A DNA stretch of 64,000 nucleotides from Neonectria sp. B-13 (taxonomy: Eukaryota > Ascomycota > Sordariomycetes > Hypocreales > Nectriaceae), in assembly GCA_002682825.1 (NCBI GenBank), contig NOKP01000006.1, positions 558,001-622,000 of the forward strand, in the 5' to 3' direction. Positions 34,243 to 46,483 of the stretch are shown here, in pieces (positions within the stretch are counted from its first letter, which is position 1; each line of letters starts with the position of its first letter). The position numbers and the translations under genes were made by a program. The notes under the pieces were generated by a model, which was not told the DNA's origin, ran no database searches, and was given only the letters and a program-made list of their open reading frames with translations.

Positions 34243-35142
34243 ATGTCTGCCCTCAAGAACGTCGTCATTGCCGGTGCATCTGGCGCACTCGGCTCCGTCG
34301 TCTTCAAGAAGTTCGTCGAGTCCGGAAAGTTCAACATCCGCGTCCTCAAGCGGGCCGGCTCTGCCTCGTCCTTCCCCGAGGGCACCGATGTTGTCGAGGT
34401 CGACTACTCTTCGCTCGAGTCTCTCAAATCCGCCCTCAAGGGCCAAGATGCCGTCATCTCCACCCTCACAAGCCTCGCCATCGACTCACAATTGACCTTC
34501 ATTGACGCTGCTATCGCCGCTGGTGTTCAGCGCTTCATCCCCTCTGAGTTCGGATCCAACTTGGACGTCCCCACCACTCGCTCGCTTCCTGTGTTCGCTC
34601 AGAAGGCCAAGATCCAGGACGTTCTTATTGAGAAGTCCAAGTCGACTCCTCTGACATACTCCTTTATCTACAACTCCGCCTTCCTCGACTGGGGACTGGA
34701 GCACAACTTCATCCTAGACCACTCGCAGTCGAAGCCGATCATCATCGATGGCGGCGATATCGAGTTTAGCACAACCACCCTGTCCACTGTGGGCGATGCC
34801 CTCGTCGGCGTAGTCAACCACCCTGAAGAGACCAAGAACCGTGCCGTCTACATCCACGACCTGATTACTACTCAGAACAAGCTTCTCGCCCTTGCCAAGA
34901 AGGTTGCTCCTGAGCGACCTTGGGCTCCCATTCCTGTTGTCCTGGACGACCTCACAGCCAAGGCTGATGAGAGACTGGCCAAGGGACTTTATGACATGGA
35001 GACTTTTGGTCCTTACCTCTTCCGTGCTATTTTTGACCCCAAGAACGGCGGAAAGTTTGAGAAGACAGACAACGAGCTTCTCGGACTCAAGGGCAAGACG
35101 GAGGATGATATTATTGAGATCCTGAAGCCGTTGTTGAAGTAA
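34243..35142 (+). CDS. NmrA-like / isoflavone-reductase-like NAD(P)-binding protein
   Basis: Intronless, 299 residues. It opens with MSALKNVVIAGASGALGSVV, the Rossmann GxxGxxG loop of the atypical short-chain reductases. Then follow VVEVDYSSLESLKSALKGQD for the second binding strand, VQRFIPSEFGSNLD (the conserved F-x-P-S-E-F-G of the NmrA / isoflavone reductase group) and TYSFIYNSAFLDWGL. There is no active-site Lys-x3-Tyr pair of classical reductases. Members are NADP-dependent reductases of phenolics or redox-sensing co-regulators; which applies cannot be read. The leader 34140-34242 is AC-rich with a CACAATG start context. It is divergent from the dual-finger regulator and could be its target. 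Confidence 0.88.
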   Translation: MSALKNVVIAGASGALGSVVFKKFVESGKFNIRVLKRAGSASSFPEGTDVVEVDYSSLESLKSALKGQDAVISTLTSLAIDSQLTFIDAAIAAGVQRFIPSEFGSNLDVPTTRSLPVFAQKAKIQDVLIEKSKSTPLTYSFIYNSAFLDWGLEHNFILDHSQSKPIIIDGGDIEFSTTTLSTVGDALVGVVNHPEETKNRAVYIHDLITTQNKLLALAKKVAPERPWAPIPVVLDDLTAKADERLAKGLYDMETFGPYLFRAIFDPKNGGKFEKTDNELLGLKGKTEDDIIEILKPLLK

Positions 35143-37284
35143 TGGGTTGGGTCCGAAAACGGGTATCGTTTCTGTCTGGAATAGACACAAGACGCATGTA
35201 CATAGACTCATAAATTGATCACAAAATTCAGAACAACGATAGATTCCGAAGCATATTATCTTGGATAGTGTGTATGTATCAGTCTACTCTAGATCTCTCT
35301 GCCTCTCATCTAGTAGCGGGACGGAGAATAATTTTAAATCGAAATGTGATGTGACGCCAAAGTAGTGATATGATATCTTGACGTGTGTTAGCTGCTGTCA
35401 CTAATATCTGCGTTGCTTCGATCTATCCCCTAGGATATTAAATGAGGTTGCGACTGGCGGGGGAGACGGCACGCTGAGAATGAGCAATGTACTTGGATTT
35501 AAGAGAAGCTTACGCCAATAATATCGAGGAAGATAGTCGATACAATAAACTTAGCCAGAGGCATCTTCTATTACGCAAGAATTACGCTCACTTGTCGTCG
35601 AACCAGAAGCTAGATGAGGCCCAGTTAGGTTAACAACCTTGATCAAATTAAGGACGGCTTATGTGGATGGATCAGTGCAATTCTCAACTTTTAACATGTG
35701 GAGAAAAGGCTTGTGTACTCGATACTTTTCTAGGGTTCTGCTACATTTTCCAGAGCTTGAGGTGCTTATGCAATTTTTCTTCATCTTTTGAATTTGTCTT
35801 CAAGGCCACGGATTACAATCAATGCCTTTAATAACGGGTCGTAATGCAACTAGATAAATCCTGGTCTGATTATATATAGCTACTGGAATCAATCTAACAA
35901 TCCAGATTTAGTTCCATTTCTTCATTGATGGAAATGCCCAAATTAACCCAGTATTCCCAATTAAGATGCATATATTGAAGCATGTTATCGGATCGATCTG
36001 ATTAGATCAGCCTATCATCAAGGGCGCTGGGCCACGCATCGGAGTCAAGTGGGATGGATGCCGTCCCGAGTCTAGTTCTGAGACTGCAGCATGCTCCTGA
36101 AGCTTGGGACTTAATTACTGGGGCCAGAGAGTATTCAGTCGGCGCTATACTCCATGTCGCTCATCTCAGTGAAGTCAAGTCACGATCCCTAGTTGATCCA
36201 CATGTAGAATCTGCAACGCTCCGATGCAGATGTCTCGGCCCGCAACGTGAAACCTGGTCGATCATTCCAAGCTACGGTATATAGAGGTTAGACTGCTATA
36301 GACCACGCTTGCAGACATTTATCCGTTATCTAGTTATGCGTTGTAAGAGAAACTGGGAGCAATCCGTCCAACCCTGTGATGGCGTCATCCGCATAGGGGC
36401 TTTGCACCATCGACTTACCCCGACAGATGGATCCTTATGCACCCGAGGCAACGCACAACGAGCTCTGAATGGGTCAATTGACTAGAGAAACCCCACAAAC
36501 TCCTGCGGAGTTATCAAGATGTTATCGTTGCGAGGCACGCGCTCTTGATCCTTCACGGCAGTTGGCTAGGCCGTACAATTCGTATGTACATTGAGATGGG
36601 AGTTTCTTTTGGGATAGAAAAAATTTCAAGCTCTTCCTCGTGGACACTGAATCGCTAGAGTCTGGCCTTGGAGATAGTCGTGAAGATGCCATTTTGAAAA
36701 GCGTCGGCTAACAGCTGATCGGAAGCCAGCCGAGACGCGTGGGGTCTATTAGAAGCACCAAAATGTACCCAATAAGGAAATTATTAATTACGATTCATTG
36801 GTGAAGATAGAAAAAACGGCTCACTAGCCTGAGGCGCATACGGTTAACCACAAGTTGAGTGATCGATAGGCCAAATAACACCATCGTTCATGTGGGGCCC
36901 TGCAACTCACCCCGACACCGGTACTCAACACCACCAAGTGCGACAATTCCTCGAGTCACGTCATTCTAAATGCGGGCATAGGATATCGAACTGAGGTGTG
37001 ATTCGGCAATTGTCGCCATGACGCCATGCGCTATGTGCCCGCTAACTTCTCTGGTGGCCAAACTTGGGACCGAACAAAACGAGCCCTGTTCCGTTGTAAC
37101 CGATATCGATTAAATTATAGACTCATCTTCGCTGTTTTTCCGTCGCTACACTGTCTTTTACATCATCTAGACGTTCAGCACGTTCCTACGGGACCCCGGA
37201 CGGATCGACCAGTATACCAAACGCCAATCGACTGCTCAGGCCATAGACGGACTGATCTTGCGCCGATAAGATATATTGCCCATA
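35143..37284. other. AT-rich intergenic region, no gene seen
   Basis: 2.1 kb between the NmrA-like and MDR genes. Bases 35200-36000 are notably AT-rich with many TA steps, unlike the coding flanks, which is compatible with old repeat-induced mutation of a lost element. The 36050-36290 and 37026-37280 frames show no domain; the latter is probably leader of the MDR gene. Confidence 0.45.
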
Positions 37285-38788
37285 ATGAGCCTCAACGGAC
37301 CTTTCGTTGCGCTTACGGCGGAGCCGACCAACGATGTACAGCTACCAGACGCCGATCCCATCCACGAGTTTCAATCAGCAGTAACTCAGTCCGACGCTGT
37401 ACCTCGCTCCGCCCAGCTGCCCTCAATCGAAACGCTCGAGTCTAGCCTGGGCGCATTCACTCAACCGACACAATCAAGCCCTGTTTTCCAACTACCCGAT
37501 ACCCAGACCGTTCTGCTCTTGCACGGAGTAAGGCAGCAGTACGAGTTGACCAGTGGCTATGCGCTTCCTGCTACGAGACACAGCCATGAGTTGTTGGTTC
37601 GGAGTAGCACCATTGGGCTGAACCCAATTGACTGGAAATCTCCGTAAGTTGAGTGCTGGCTGGATACACCCACTGGTTCTAACAAATACTGTTCAGCGAT
37701 TATGGATTTGGAATCCCAGAGCTTCCTTACATCTCAGGGCGCGAGGCCGCCGGAACAGTCGTGCAGGCAGCCGAGGGCCCTTCAAGAATCAAGATTAACG
37801 ACAAAGTGAGTCAATTGAATTGCTAAGACGAGTTTTTTCTCATGCTAAGATCCCACAGGTTATCGTCATTTCCACCGACTACCGAGATCTCCGAAAAGCC
37901 ACATACCAGCAGTACGTAGTGGCATCCGACTTCAACGTCGTGAGAATCCCCAAGGAGATCACAATCAGCGAGGGAGCCACGCTTGGCGTCGCCTTCGTCG
38001 CGGCGTCCTTGGCGCTGGGGATCTGCCTCGGCGTCGACTTCACCCAGGCTCACGGCGGCCCGAACATCCTTGACATTGTTCGAAACGTCGGAGAGGAATC
38101 ACTACCCGAAGACATCAGGGGAGAGTGCCTACAGGGCATCCTACCTAGCGAGGGAGCCAAGGCGGGAGACTGGATCGCAATCTGGGGCGGATCGTCCACA
38201 TCAGCAAGCATCGCTGTTCAGCTGGCTCGTCTCGTTGGACTCAAAGTGGCTCTGGTGGTTGATAACGCCAAGCATGGGCTGAGAATCTCCGAAAACCCCG
38301 TCCTCCGACCAGACCTGCTCGTCGACAGCCATGATGCTGAGCGAGCAGTTGCCATCCTCCGCGCCAACACCAAGGGCAAGCTGCGCTTCGGTATCGACAC
38401 GCGAGGCCGTGACACCGCCGAGCTTCTGCTACGCGCTCTGGGTCCCGAGGAAGCCAGCAAGCGAGCGTTCCAAGTCAACTCACCACCCAGCACGCCTCCC
38501 ACCGAGCCAACCATCCCGGCCCATTTAGTAGGCCTGAGCGGTCTGCCCAAGCAAGACCAACCTGCCGGTGTCATCTTCCACACTATCCCCGTTAAGCTAT
38601 ACCACGAAATCCCCGAAGTTGGTGAGGCGTTATCCAGCTGGCTAGAACGCCTGTTGGCTACTCGTGCCATCGTGCCGCCGAGAATTATCGATGTGGAGGA
38701 CGGGCTACACAACGTTAACAAGGGCCTAGACCGGATGCGAAAAGGCGAGATCAGTGGAGGCAAGCTCCTCGTTGATTTGGGAGAATAA
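37285..38788 (+). CDS. Zinc-independent MDR reductase (alcohol dehydrogenase / trans-enoyl reductase type)
   Basis: Three exons (37285-37643, 37697-37805, 37859-38788) give 465 residues. The fold is the medium-chain dehydrogenase/reductase: a GroES-like half with HELLVRSSTIGLNPIDWKSP, YGFGIPELPYISGREAAGTV and INDKVIVISTDYR, then a Rossmann half with IWGGSSTSASIAVQLARLVG. The catalytic zinc Cys and His are absent (GREAAG where zinc enzymes have GHE). It therefore resembles quinone or enoyl reductases, including the stand-alone trans-acting enoyl reductases of fungal polyketide clusters. No polyketide synthase lies in this window. Unusual are the first 75 residues, rich in Thr, Gln and Asp before the domain starts, making it about 100 residues longer than typical members. 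The C-terminus KGEISGGKLLVDLGE is standard. Confidence 0.85.
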
Positions 38789-41645
38789 TCTGGTAGAATC
38801 TCCTCAGAGATAGGAATAAAAGATTGCTCATTTAAATCCGATACTTGTATGGAAGAGAAGGGTGTCAAATAGTCGAAAGATTCATGAAAGTCGGTCCTCG
38901 CTGGTACGCGAACCGAAGGAGTATGAGGTGTGCCCTTACAAGGTCGCAGTATCTAAATACTATTGTAACGGGTTTTCAAAATCACAATAGAAGGATTATG
39001 CCAAGTGTCACGCAATGAGGTTCGTAGGGATCGCGAAGGCCATCCGGTCTTCAAGGAAGTCAACCACAAAGCCTTTGAACCTAGCTGCCCTAGATGACAG
39101 ATAACTGGAGCTGAGAATGAAGATGCGGATTTTGATGACCGAAACCAGCCAGGAGAGCCCGGTATCCCATCATCCCGATAGCATGATCCAAAGCATGGTT
39201 GAACTGACGGTGAGCAGGTTTCGGCCCCTGACGACTGGGCTATATGACGACTGTTCCGGAGAGTTGACTTCAAGCTGCAACATCACCACCTAGACTCACG
39301 AACCCCCAATATTATGTGCTACTAGTAACTATATCAGAGAATATAAAGTCATGATTAAATCCTGCCTGCCAACGAGGCTCACTAAACTGCCACTGTTCGA
39401 AGATTTCAAAGAGGGCCACATTACGCCACTCCAAATCACCACGACGCGATTCTTTCCAGTCGAGCCCATTAAGAGTACAGATCCTCCTCTCTGTGCTGCT
39501 CTTGCCTACAGAAGCCTCAGCCTTACACCTCCTTCCATCTCATATATGGTTCATGCTTGGTATTTTTTCCAACTGCGCCAGCCACAATGGACTTGGGACT
39601 CTTCACAGTCTTTGGTACTAACATCGCGGGCTCCTCACACAAACAGTAAACGATGAGGAAACTTCGGATTTGTTATGTAGTGCTGGTAATTCTTCGATGG
39701 CCACACTCGAGTGATGGGTAGTGTTGATGGAGCTGGCTTTACAACCTACCTCCCAGATAGCAAGGCTTTTACAAAATAACCTATTGATGTTTAGGACAGG
39801 ACTGGTAATAAGGGGAGCGAAGATTGTTGCTTATAGTCTGGGCTTGTAATGTTTCTTGCCACTTGGCCTTATCTGCAGAATTCTTCAACTTGTAACGCAG
39901 AGCAATGTCCCACAGACAGGATCTAGGGCTCCTGCTAGATGACTTGCTGAACCCGTGATGGGGGCAGCAGCACAGCGACACCTTCAGATGACGGCGGCTC
40001 GCAGCATAGTCTTCAAAGGAGGACCGTCGGCACGGCAGGCCTAATCATTCACTTTTCGATGTTGATCGTATTGCTGGTCTCCCACATAATTCTAGCGTCG
40101 ATTATCGTGATGTGTAGATTACGTTACGGAAAGAAAATGTCATGAAGAGTGAAACTAAAGGGAATATAAAAACAAAAAAATTTCAAATAGTGAGTATAGA
40201 TAATGACAAGGGAGGTTGTCTCCGACTTTGAGGCACCAGCAATGATATTGAAACGCCAAGTAGGAAATGACGAGAGGAACACGGGGACAAAATACTCGGA
40301 CAACGCCAAGGGGGAGGCTCACAAACCCCTAAGAGGGCCAAGAGATCTTGGGGCAGTTGGTAGCGCGCTAAAATAAGACGAGACCGACAAACAGTACTGT
40401 GGCGTTGGTCGGGTATTGATCGTCTCGTCGGTGGCTTGCCCCTGGCCGCAACGAGACGTCATCTCGCTTCATTCGATAGGCAGCCCCTCAGAGTCTATCC
40501 ATGCCCTCGGAAGCGTGAAGGGATTGGATCTTATCTTGAGCGGAGAGCCTTCGCGCGGTGTATACCAAGTATACGAGCACGAGGCCTTGGTGTGGTTGGA
40601 GAACCCTGCTAGCCCCAGAGGCGCTGTAATACTTTGGGATGATGTCGGTGGAGCTTCGTTTTGCACAGCCCGCGATAGATTCTGATCGTCCCAGTGCCAA
40701 CCCCGTTTGTTCGTGTTTCTCATCTACGGGAAATCTCAATTCGGGGCCTACTCTCTGTCCTTGAAATGCGAACATGTGTGGCATGAAGGCCCGCCAAGCA
40801 ATGTGGACTTACTGGTGGAATCGGAATTGGTGGCTGTTCAGCCATTACCTCTTGTCTTCTTCGATGAGGATTCCAGGCCGGGGCCGAGTCCGGATCGCCT
40901 TTGCGGTGTCCCGACCTTCCAAGAGTTTCCGGGAGCATGCTTACTGCCCCATCTTAAACGAACTCGTCAAGTCCTCTGGGATTCTGGGCCCGGTGGACTT
41001 CACACAACGGGTTGCAATTTATAGTTCAAACCTTTCTGGTGTTTGATAGCTAGGTGTGTGTAGTAGTTATGGTCCGGACTGAAACCCGGGTCCTATCATT
41101 AAGAAGTTGGTGCTGGATAGGTACCTCGACAACGTGTTGTGCAGTAGCAGTGTGTGCTTGCGAGGAGATACCGCGCCTTTGAAACAATCAAGAGTGAAGT
41201 CTAATAGAAAGAATGAATTGTCTATACCTTGTACGTCGACGAGCAACTGTGGCCCAACTACCGTTTCGGACGTTTACCGTCAATAACGGTTCCCCTCAGC
41301 GCTAAACTTTAACCCAATACGGAAACGGTTTGAACGGCCCCGCGACCCTCGCACGTGTCTCCACTGAAAATTTTGGCCGGGGACGGAGGCCTACCAGAAT
41401 TTCTTCGCTCCCCCGCCATCATGGTGCATGCCCTGCGATGAATGCTTGAAGACAACCAAAGCGATTCCACAGGTACACACCACTCAATTCGACCCTAATC
41501 ATCTCTGCCTGTAACATCTAGGACGGCCAGAACCCCCTTATCGCCATTGCCGTTCTGACGAAATCCCCCGTGTCTCTCCCATTACTTCTCAACTCATACT
41601 TACCCCTCCATCGTGTACGAGAGCTGCAACCACAACTCTCCCAAG
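38789..41645. other. Long intergenic region, no gene seen
   Basis: 2.9 kb between the MDR gene and ADE2. Several frames of 60-105 codons occur on both strands at 38950-39270, 39350-39660 and 40410-41050, all without domains. The last 200 bp is pyrimidine-rich and probably the ADE2 leader. Confidence 0.45.
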
Positions 41646-43597
41646 ATGAGTCCCAGCACCACCATCGGCCTCCTTGGTGGAGGCCAGCTTGGCATGATGC
41701 TGTGTGAAAGTGCCTCTCCTCTCAACGTCCCCATCGCTGTCCTGGACGCCGAGAACGCCCCCGCCAAGCAGATCAACAGCAACAAGCACCATGTTACTGG
41801 ATCGTTCAAGGACCCTGTCAAGATCAGAGAGCTCGCGGCCAATTGCGATGTCCTCACCGTCGAGGTTGAGCACATCGACACTCACGTCCTCGAGGAGATT
41901 GCCACCCATGGCGTGCAAGTGTCCGCCGCGGATGGCTCCACCACCACCAAGAAGGTCGCCGTCCACCCCTCCTGGAAGACGCTCCGCCTCATCCAGAACA
42001 AGTACGACCAAAAAGACTATCTCGGAAAACAGGGTATCCCCATCGCCGAACAGCTGGCCCTCGAGTCCGGAGATGCCATGCTTGCCTCGATGAAGGAGGC
42101 ATCGGCCAAGTTCGGGTTTCCCTGGATGCTCAAGTCAAGAAAGGACTCGTACGATGGCCGTGGAAACCTCAAGATTTCGAGCGAGGCAGATCTCGAGCAC
42201 GCCGTCGCAGAATTCGGTAGCCTGTCTTGCTATGCCGAGAAATGGGTGCCTTTTGAGATTGAGCTCTCCGTCATCGTCATTCGCACCGAGGACGACGACG
42301 GCAACACAAAGCGCCTGATCCCGTACCCGGCTGTCGAGACTATCCACGAGGACAACATCTGCTCTCGCGTATTTATGCCTCCACGGAATGTTACAGACGA
42401 CGTTTCCAAGCAAGCCCAGAAGGTTGCGTGTAGCGTCGTCGAGAAGCTTTGGGGACGTGGCGTTTTCGCTGTCGAGCTGTTCTTCACCAAGGATGGCAAG
42501 GTCGTTGTCAACGAGATCGCCCCCAGGCCACATAACTCCGGACATCATTTGATTGAGGCCGTCCCGTACATGTAAGGAGCATTTGTTCATTCCTCCGCAA
42601 ACCACATACTAACCGCTATCCTTGGTAGGTCCCAGTACAAGGCCCAGCTTACTGCCATCCTGGACGGTCCTCTGCCGGAAGAGCTGCAGCCTCACGTGTC
42701 ATCCAGCATCATGATCAACATCCTCGGAGGCGCTAATGCAGATTCCCACAACCGACTTGTCGAAAAGGCTGAGTCCATGTACGCCAAGAACATGGCCGTC
42801 TACCTCCACCTCTACGGAAAGGAGTCCAAGCCGAGCAGGAAAATTGGCCACATTACTCTTACTGGCCTCGGCACGATTGGTGAGCTGGAGGAATTTGCGC
42901 AGCCCCTGATCAAGATCGCCGAGGAGATCCGACAAGAGCGGCTCCAAGCATCCAGCAAGGCGCTGCGCCCACAACAAGCGCCCGCGACAACTACAGGCAA
43001 GAGCAAGGGCATGAACAAGGACAAGCCGTTGGTACTCGTCACCATGGGCTCCGACTCCGATCTCCCTGTGGCCAAGGCCGGCATCGACATTCTGAACCAG
43101 TTTGGTGTTCCGTGGGAGGTCGACATCACCTCGGCTCACCGAACCCCCGTCAAGATGGGTCAAGTGGCCACCGATGCCGCTGATCGGGGCATCAAGGCTA
43201 TCATCTGTCTCGCAGGAGGCGCGGCCCATCTGGCTGGAATGATGGCCGCCTACACTCCATTGCCCGTCATTGCTGTCCCAGTCAAGGCCACTCATCTCGA
43301 CGGCATGGACAGTCTGTTGAGCATGGTCCAGATGCCGGTATGTGACCCCAAACTTCCTCTCCTCGGCCCAGCCTTCTAACAGGGAAACAGCGCGGCGTAC
43401 CAACAGCCACAGTGGCAATTAACAACTCCACCAACGCAGCCCTGCTGGCCATCAGGATCTTGGGCGCCTTCATGCCCGAATACCTGGAGAAGATGAAGGC
43501 TTACCAGCTCGACATGGAGAAGCAGGTTCTAGACAAGGCCACCCTGTTGAGAGAGATTGACGTCGAAGCTTACCTCGCCAAGATGGGCAAGAAATAG
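41646..43597 (+). CDS. ADE2: Phosphoribosylaminoimidazole carboxylase
   Basis: Three exons (41646-42571, 42629-43337, 43391-43597) give 613 residues. It carries out the carboxylation of AIR to CAIR in purine synthesis in the cytosol. The N-terminal PurK part starts with TIGLLGGGQLGMMLCESASP and has the ATP-grasp segments FPWMLKSRKDSYDGRG, VFAVELFFTKDG and NEIAPRPHNSGHH. The C-terminal PurE part starts VLVTMGSDSDLPVAKAG and holds ITSAHRTP and CLAGGAAHLAGMMA, the nucleotide-binding and catalytic loops. The two parts are joined by an Ala/Gln/Lys linker (about residues 425-445). The fused order and length match fungal Ade2. Loss of function in other fungi gives red or pink colonies. Confidence 0.97.
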
Positions 43598-44292
43598 ACA
43601 TGAATATCGCGCTATATGGAAACGGGAATGGTAAATGGATAGAAATGGAAGCACTGCACCTTGAGAATAAAGGGCCCTCAGTTTAGGCCACTTGATGAAT
43701 ATACCTCTGAATTACGAAGCAGGGGATACCCTGATCGCTCAGGTTGCCGATTACGGGGAATGACTGAGTCGCTTCGAATCTAATTGAGAGTTTACAGTCC
43801 GTCTATTGCGGACCTGAACTTGCAAAGTCATCTCGGGGCAACTGAATTCGCGTGGAAGCCCCGGATGGGCTTGACACTTCAAATCTTCAGCCAGGATGAT
43901 GAGCGATATCGGCCGGGACGGGAACCTCGAGAGCAAACACGTGCCCTTGTCTCCCCAGATATCACAAAAGCGCGACATTGGTTGAAACAGCAAAAGTGAG
44001 CAGACGGGAAGCCAGGAACATGTAACCTAGGCTAATTGCTGGAAACTACTTAGCGCTGCTCATCCAATAAGCGGGCGGCTGTATGAAGCATTCTGGGCCG
44101 AGCTGAGATGCGTGACGTCATGGACCCTTTCTGGCCCTGCCAAGGTCAAACAAAGGCAGCTCCAAGCCTCCAACAGCTCTTGTACGCGTGGGCGTTTGGA
44201 ACCCCCCCATCTCCTTCATCTCTAGATTCCTAATTTCTCTCATTACCCTGTGCTATCTGGGCTCGATATTCTTGATATCTACCTCGATCAAG
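43598..44292. other. Intergenic between ADE2 and MCU
   Basis: 3' flank of ADE2 and promoter and leader of MCU. No further gene seen. Confidence 0.5.
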
Positions 44293-45760
44293 ATGAGCCA
44301 TGTATTTTGTCGTGCGACATTTCGACTCTCTTCTGCAGTGCTTCCTAGGCCATCCTCGACCTTCGGCACCTACCAACGATCGCTGTTGAGGCGCGTGCCA
44401 GTGACTTCGGTTCTTGGGCGCTCGTTTTCGAGATCTTGCGCCCTGAATGATGAGGGGTCAGACCGAAAGGACGACGAGTTGACCGAGAAGGCTCGTCAAA
44501 GAAGACAACGACAAGTCACGTCTGGAAAGAGTGCGCAGACCCTAGAGAACGACCGACCATGGCATAGAGAGGGAAGCCATGCGCAGCCAAAATCAACATC
44601 GCCTGACCCAACAGGGGGGGATTTGACGAAAGGTAAATCTCCAAATTGCATTCTGCGGTTGATCCAAGGCTAACGTTGTCACCGTTCCAGGCAGGCTCTT
44701 GACGACTCCGACCAGACTACTCAAACTCATCCTGCCGATGCCCTTCCACCCCAAGCAAGAACACATCAACGAGCCAGTCGAAGGAGAGGGGAAGGGACGG
44801 GACGAGACAGTCCAGCCACTGGCCATTCTCGTTCATCCCCAGCAACCTTTGTCCTACCTCGAGAGGTTGATACAAGCCGAGATTCCACCATTGCGATACA
44901 ACGGCCGCGAAAAGCTCCCAGATATTATATTCCGTGCCGAGGCCGATCAGGAAGAACCCCACCAGAAGAAGGGTCGGAATGACAGCAACGTTGCCTCGTA
45001 CTCGGGCCTTGGCCACGAGGGTCCGGATAACAAAGAGGGGCCCTGGGTGCGCTGGAGTGGAAGCACCGAGGTCGGCGACTTTATTCGGGACGCGGCTCGT
45101 GGGAGGGAGTTTGCCATCGTCATTGAGGGTCATGAGAAGGAGTTGCGAGTAGCAGTACCGAGTTTCAAGGACCGCACCTACTACATGCGGATGCAGTTAA
45201 GGCGCATGTCACGCGAGATTGATGGGATGGTCAAGATCAAAAGCGAATGCGACAAGATCGCCAACAAAGGAGCCCACCGACTTGCCCAGGGTGGATTCGC
45301 AGCTCTCGCTGGATGGTGGGGAATTGTGTACTACATCACATTCCACACGGAGATGGGATGGGATTTGGTTGAGCCAGTGACCTACCTCGCGGGATTGGCC
45401 ACCATCATGGCCGGTTATCTCTGGTTCCTCTTCATTAGCCGAGACCTCAGCTACAAGGCGGCCTTGAAGATAACGGTGTCGAAACGCCAGCAAGCGCTGT
45501 ACCAGGAGCGCAACTTCGACCCGGCCAAGTGGGAGCACCTAGTTCACGAGGCAAATTCTCTGCGAAGGGAGATCAGAAAGGTGGCGACAGAGTACGATGC
45601 AGACTGGGATGAGATGAAGGACCTGGGAGAAGAGGTGAAGCAGGTCCTGGAGGATGAGAAGAGGAAGGACGGTAGCGGCAAGAGCGACAAGCTGAAGGAC
45701 GATGATGACGATAGCGATCGCGACGACCGGGAAAGACCATCATCACGAGACGAGAAGTGA
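44293..45760 (+). CDS. MCU: Mitochondrial calcium uniporter pore subunit
   Basis: Two exons (44293-44632, 44691-45760) give 469 residues. The N-terminus is basic and Ser/Arg-rich ([20 protein letters not shown]), as expected for import into mitochondria. After an N-terminal matrix domain come two coiled helices and two membrane helices, [10 protein letters not shown] and [20 protein letters not shown]. Between them lies the selectivity-filter motif, here W337-D-L-V-E-P; the Asp338 and Glu341 carboxylate rings are kept while the middle residues differ from [24 protein letters not shown] follows, then a coiled coil and a very acidic tail ([16 protein letters not shown]). Fungal uniporters conduct calcium without the metazoan EMRE subunit. 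The exon junction TK-GRLLTTP is well supported. Confidence 0.93.
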
Positions 45761-46483
45761 GTGATCGGGCGGAAGAGCCGTTTGCAGGCTTGGTGTTTAG
45801 GCCGTTCGGGACATCGGCGTGTCCGCCGTGGGGTGACTAAACGGAGAGAAGTCGTGTGATTACGGCGCCTCGGCGCTGCACTGTACAATTTTGCAAGCAG
45901 GTTTCCATATACGGCGCATATCCCGGATAGAAGCTGAAAATAAAGCCAGCTAAACTCAAAACTAAGTCGGCATCATCTTTGAGTCAACGTCTCCTGTTCG
46001 CTGGCAGGGAAAGCAACCAGAGGGCATGGGGTGATGTCTTGGATGACGTATGAGTTTGCGATTCGAGCAGTATTCGCACCGTCTCATGCTGCACGCCGCA
46101 GTGTGCATCACACAGTCCCAAACAGTGCGAACACTGCCCCTCCTTGGTGGCATTCCGTCCACGCCACACACTTTCATCCCACCTCACCCCACCCGCCTCA
46201 ACCAACAACCACCATCTCAATAGACGCCGTCGCTCACTCCACCGCCAGCCCAACGTCCAACCATGGCACAGACGTTTGTCACGATCGCCTCCAGCGAGGT
46301 CAGCACATGTCCTGAAACGGCAGTCTTCTGGAACTGTTCTGGGCTCGGTCCAGAAGCCTGATCCCCTCGCCAGCCCTCATATCACCCGGTACTCCGTACT
46401 AGCTGCTTAAAAGCTGGAGGTCCATCCCCCACCCCCTCACCGGCCGAAACCGCAAGGCGCAAGCGAACTACCGTCCCCGTACC
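45761..46483. other. Intergenic between MCU and siderophore acyltransferase
   Basis: Promoter and leader region of the acyltransferase gene. Bases 46180-46260 are CA-rich like a fungal leader. No clear GATA-factor site cluster was noticed. Confidence 0.45.

Noticed and set aside
29828..38788. Secondary-metabolite biosynthetic cluster
   Set aside because: No polyketide synthase, peptide synthetase, terpene cyclase or dimethylallyl transferase is present in the window.
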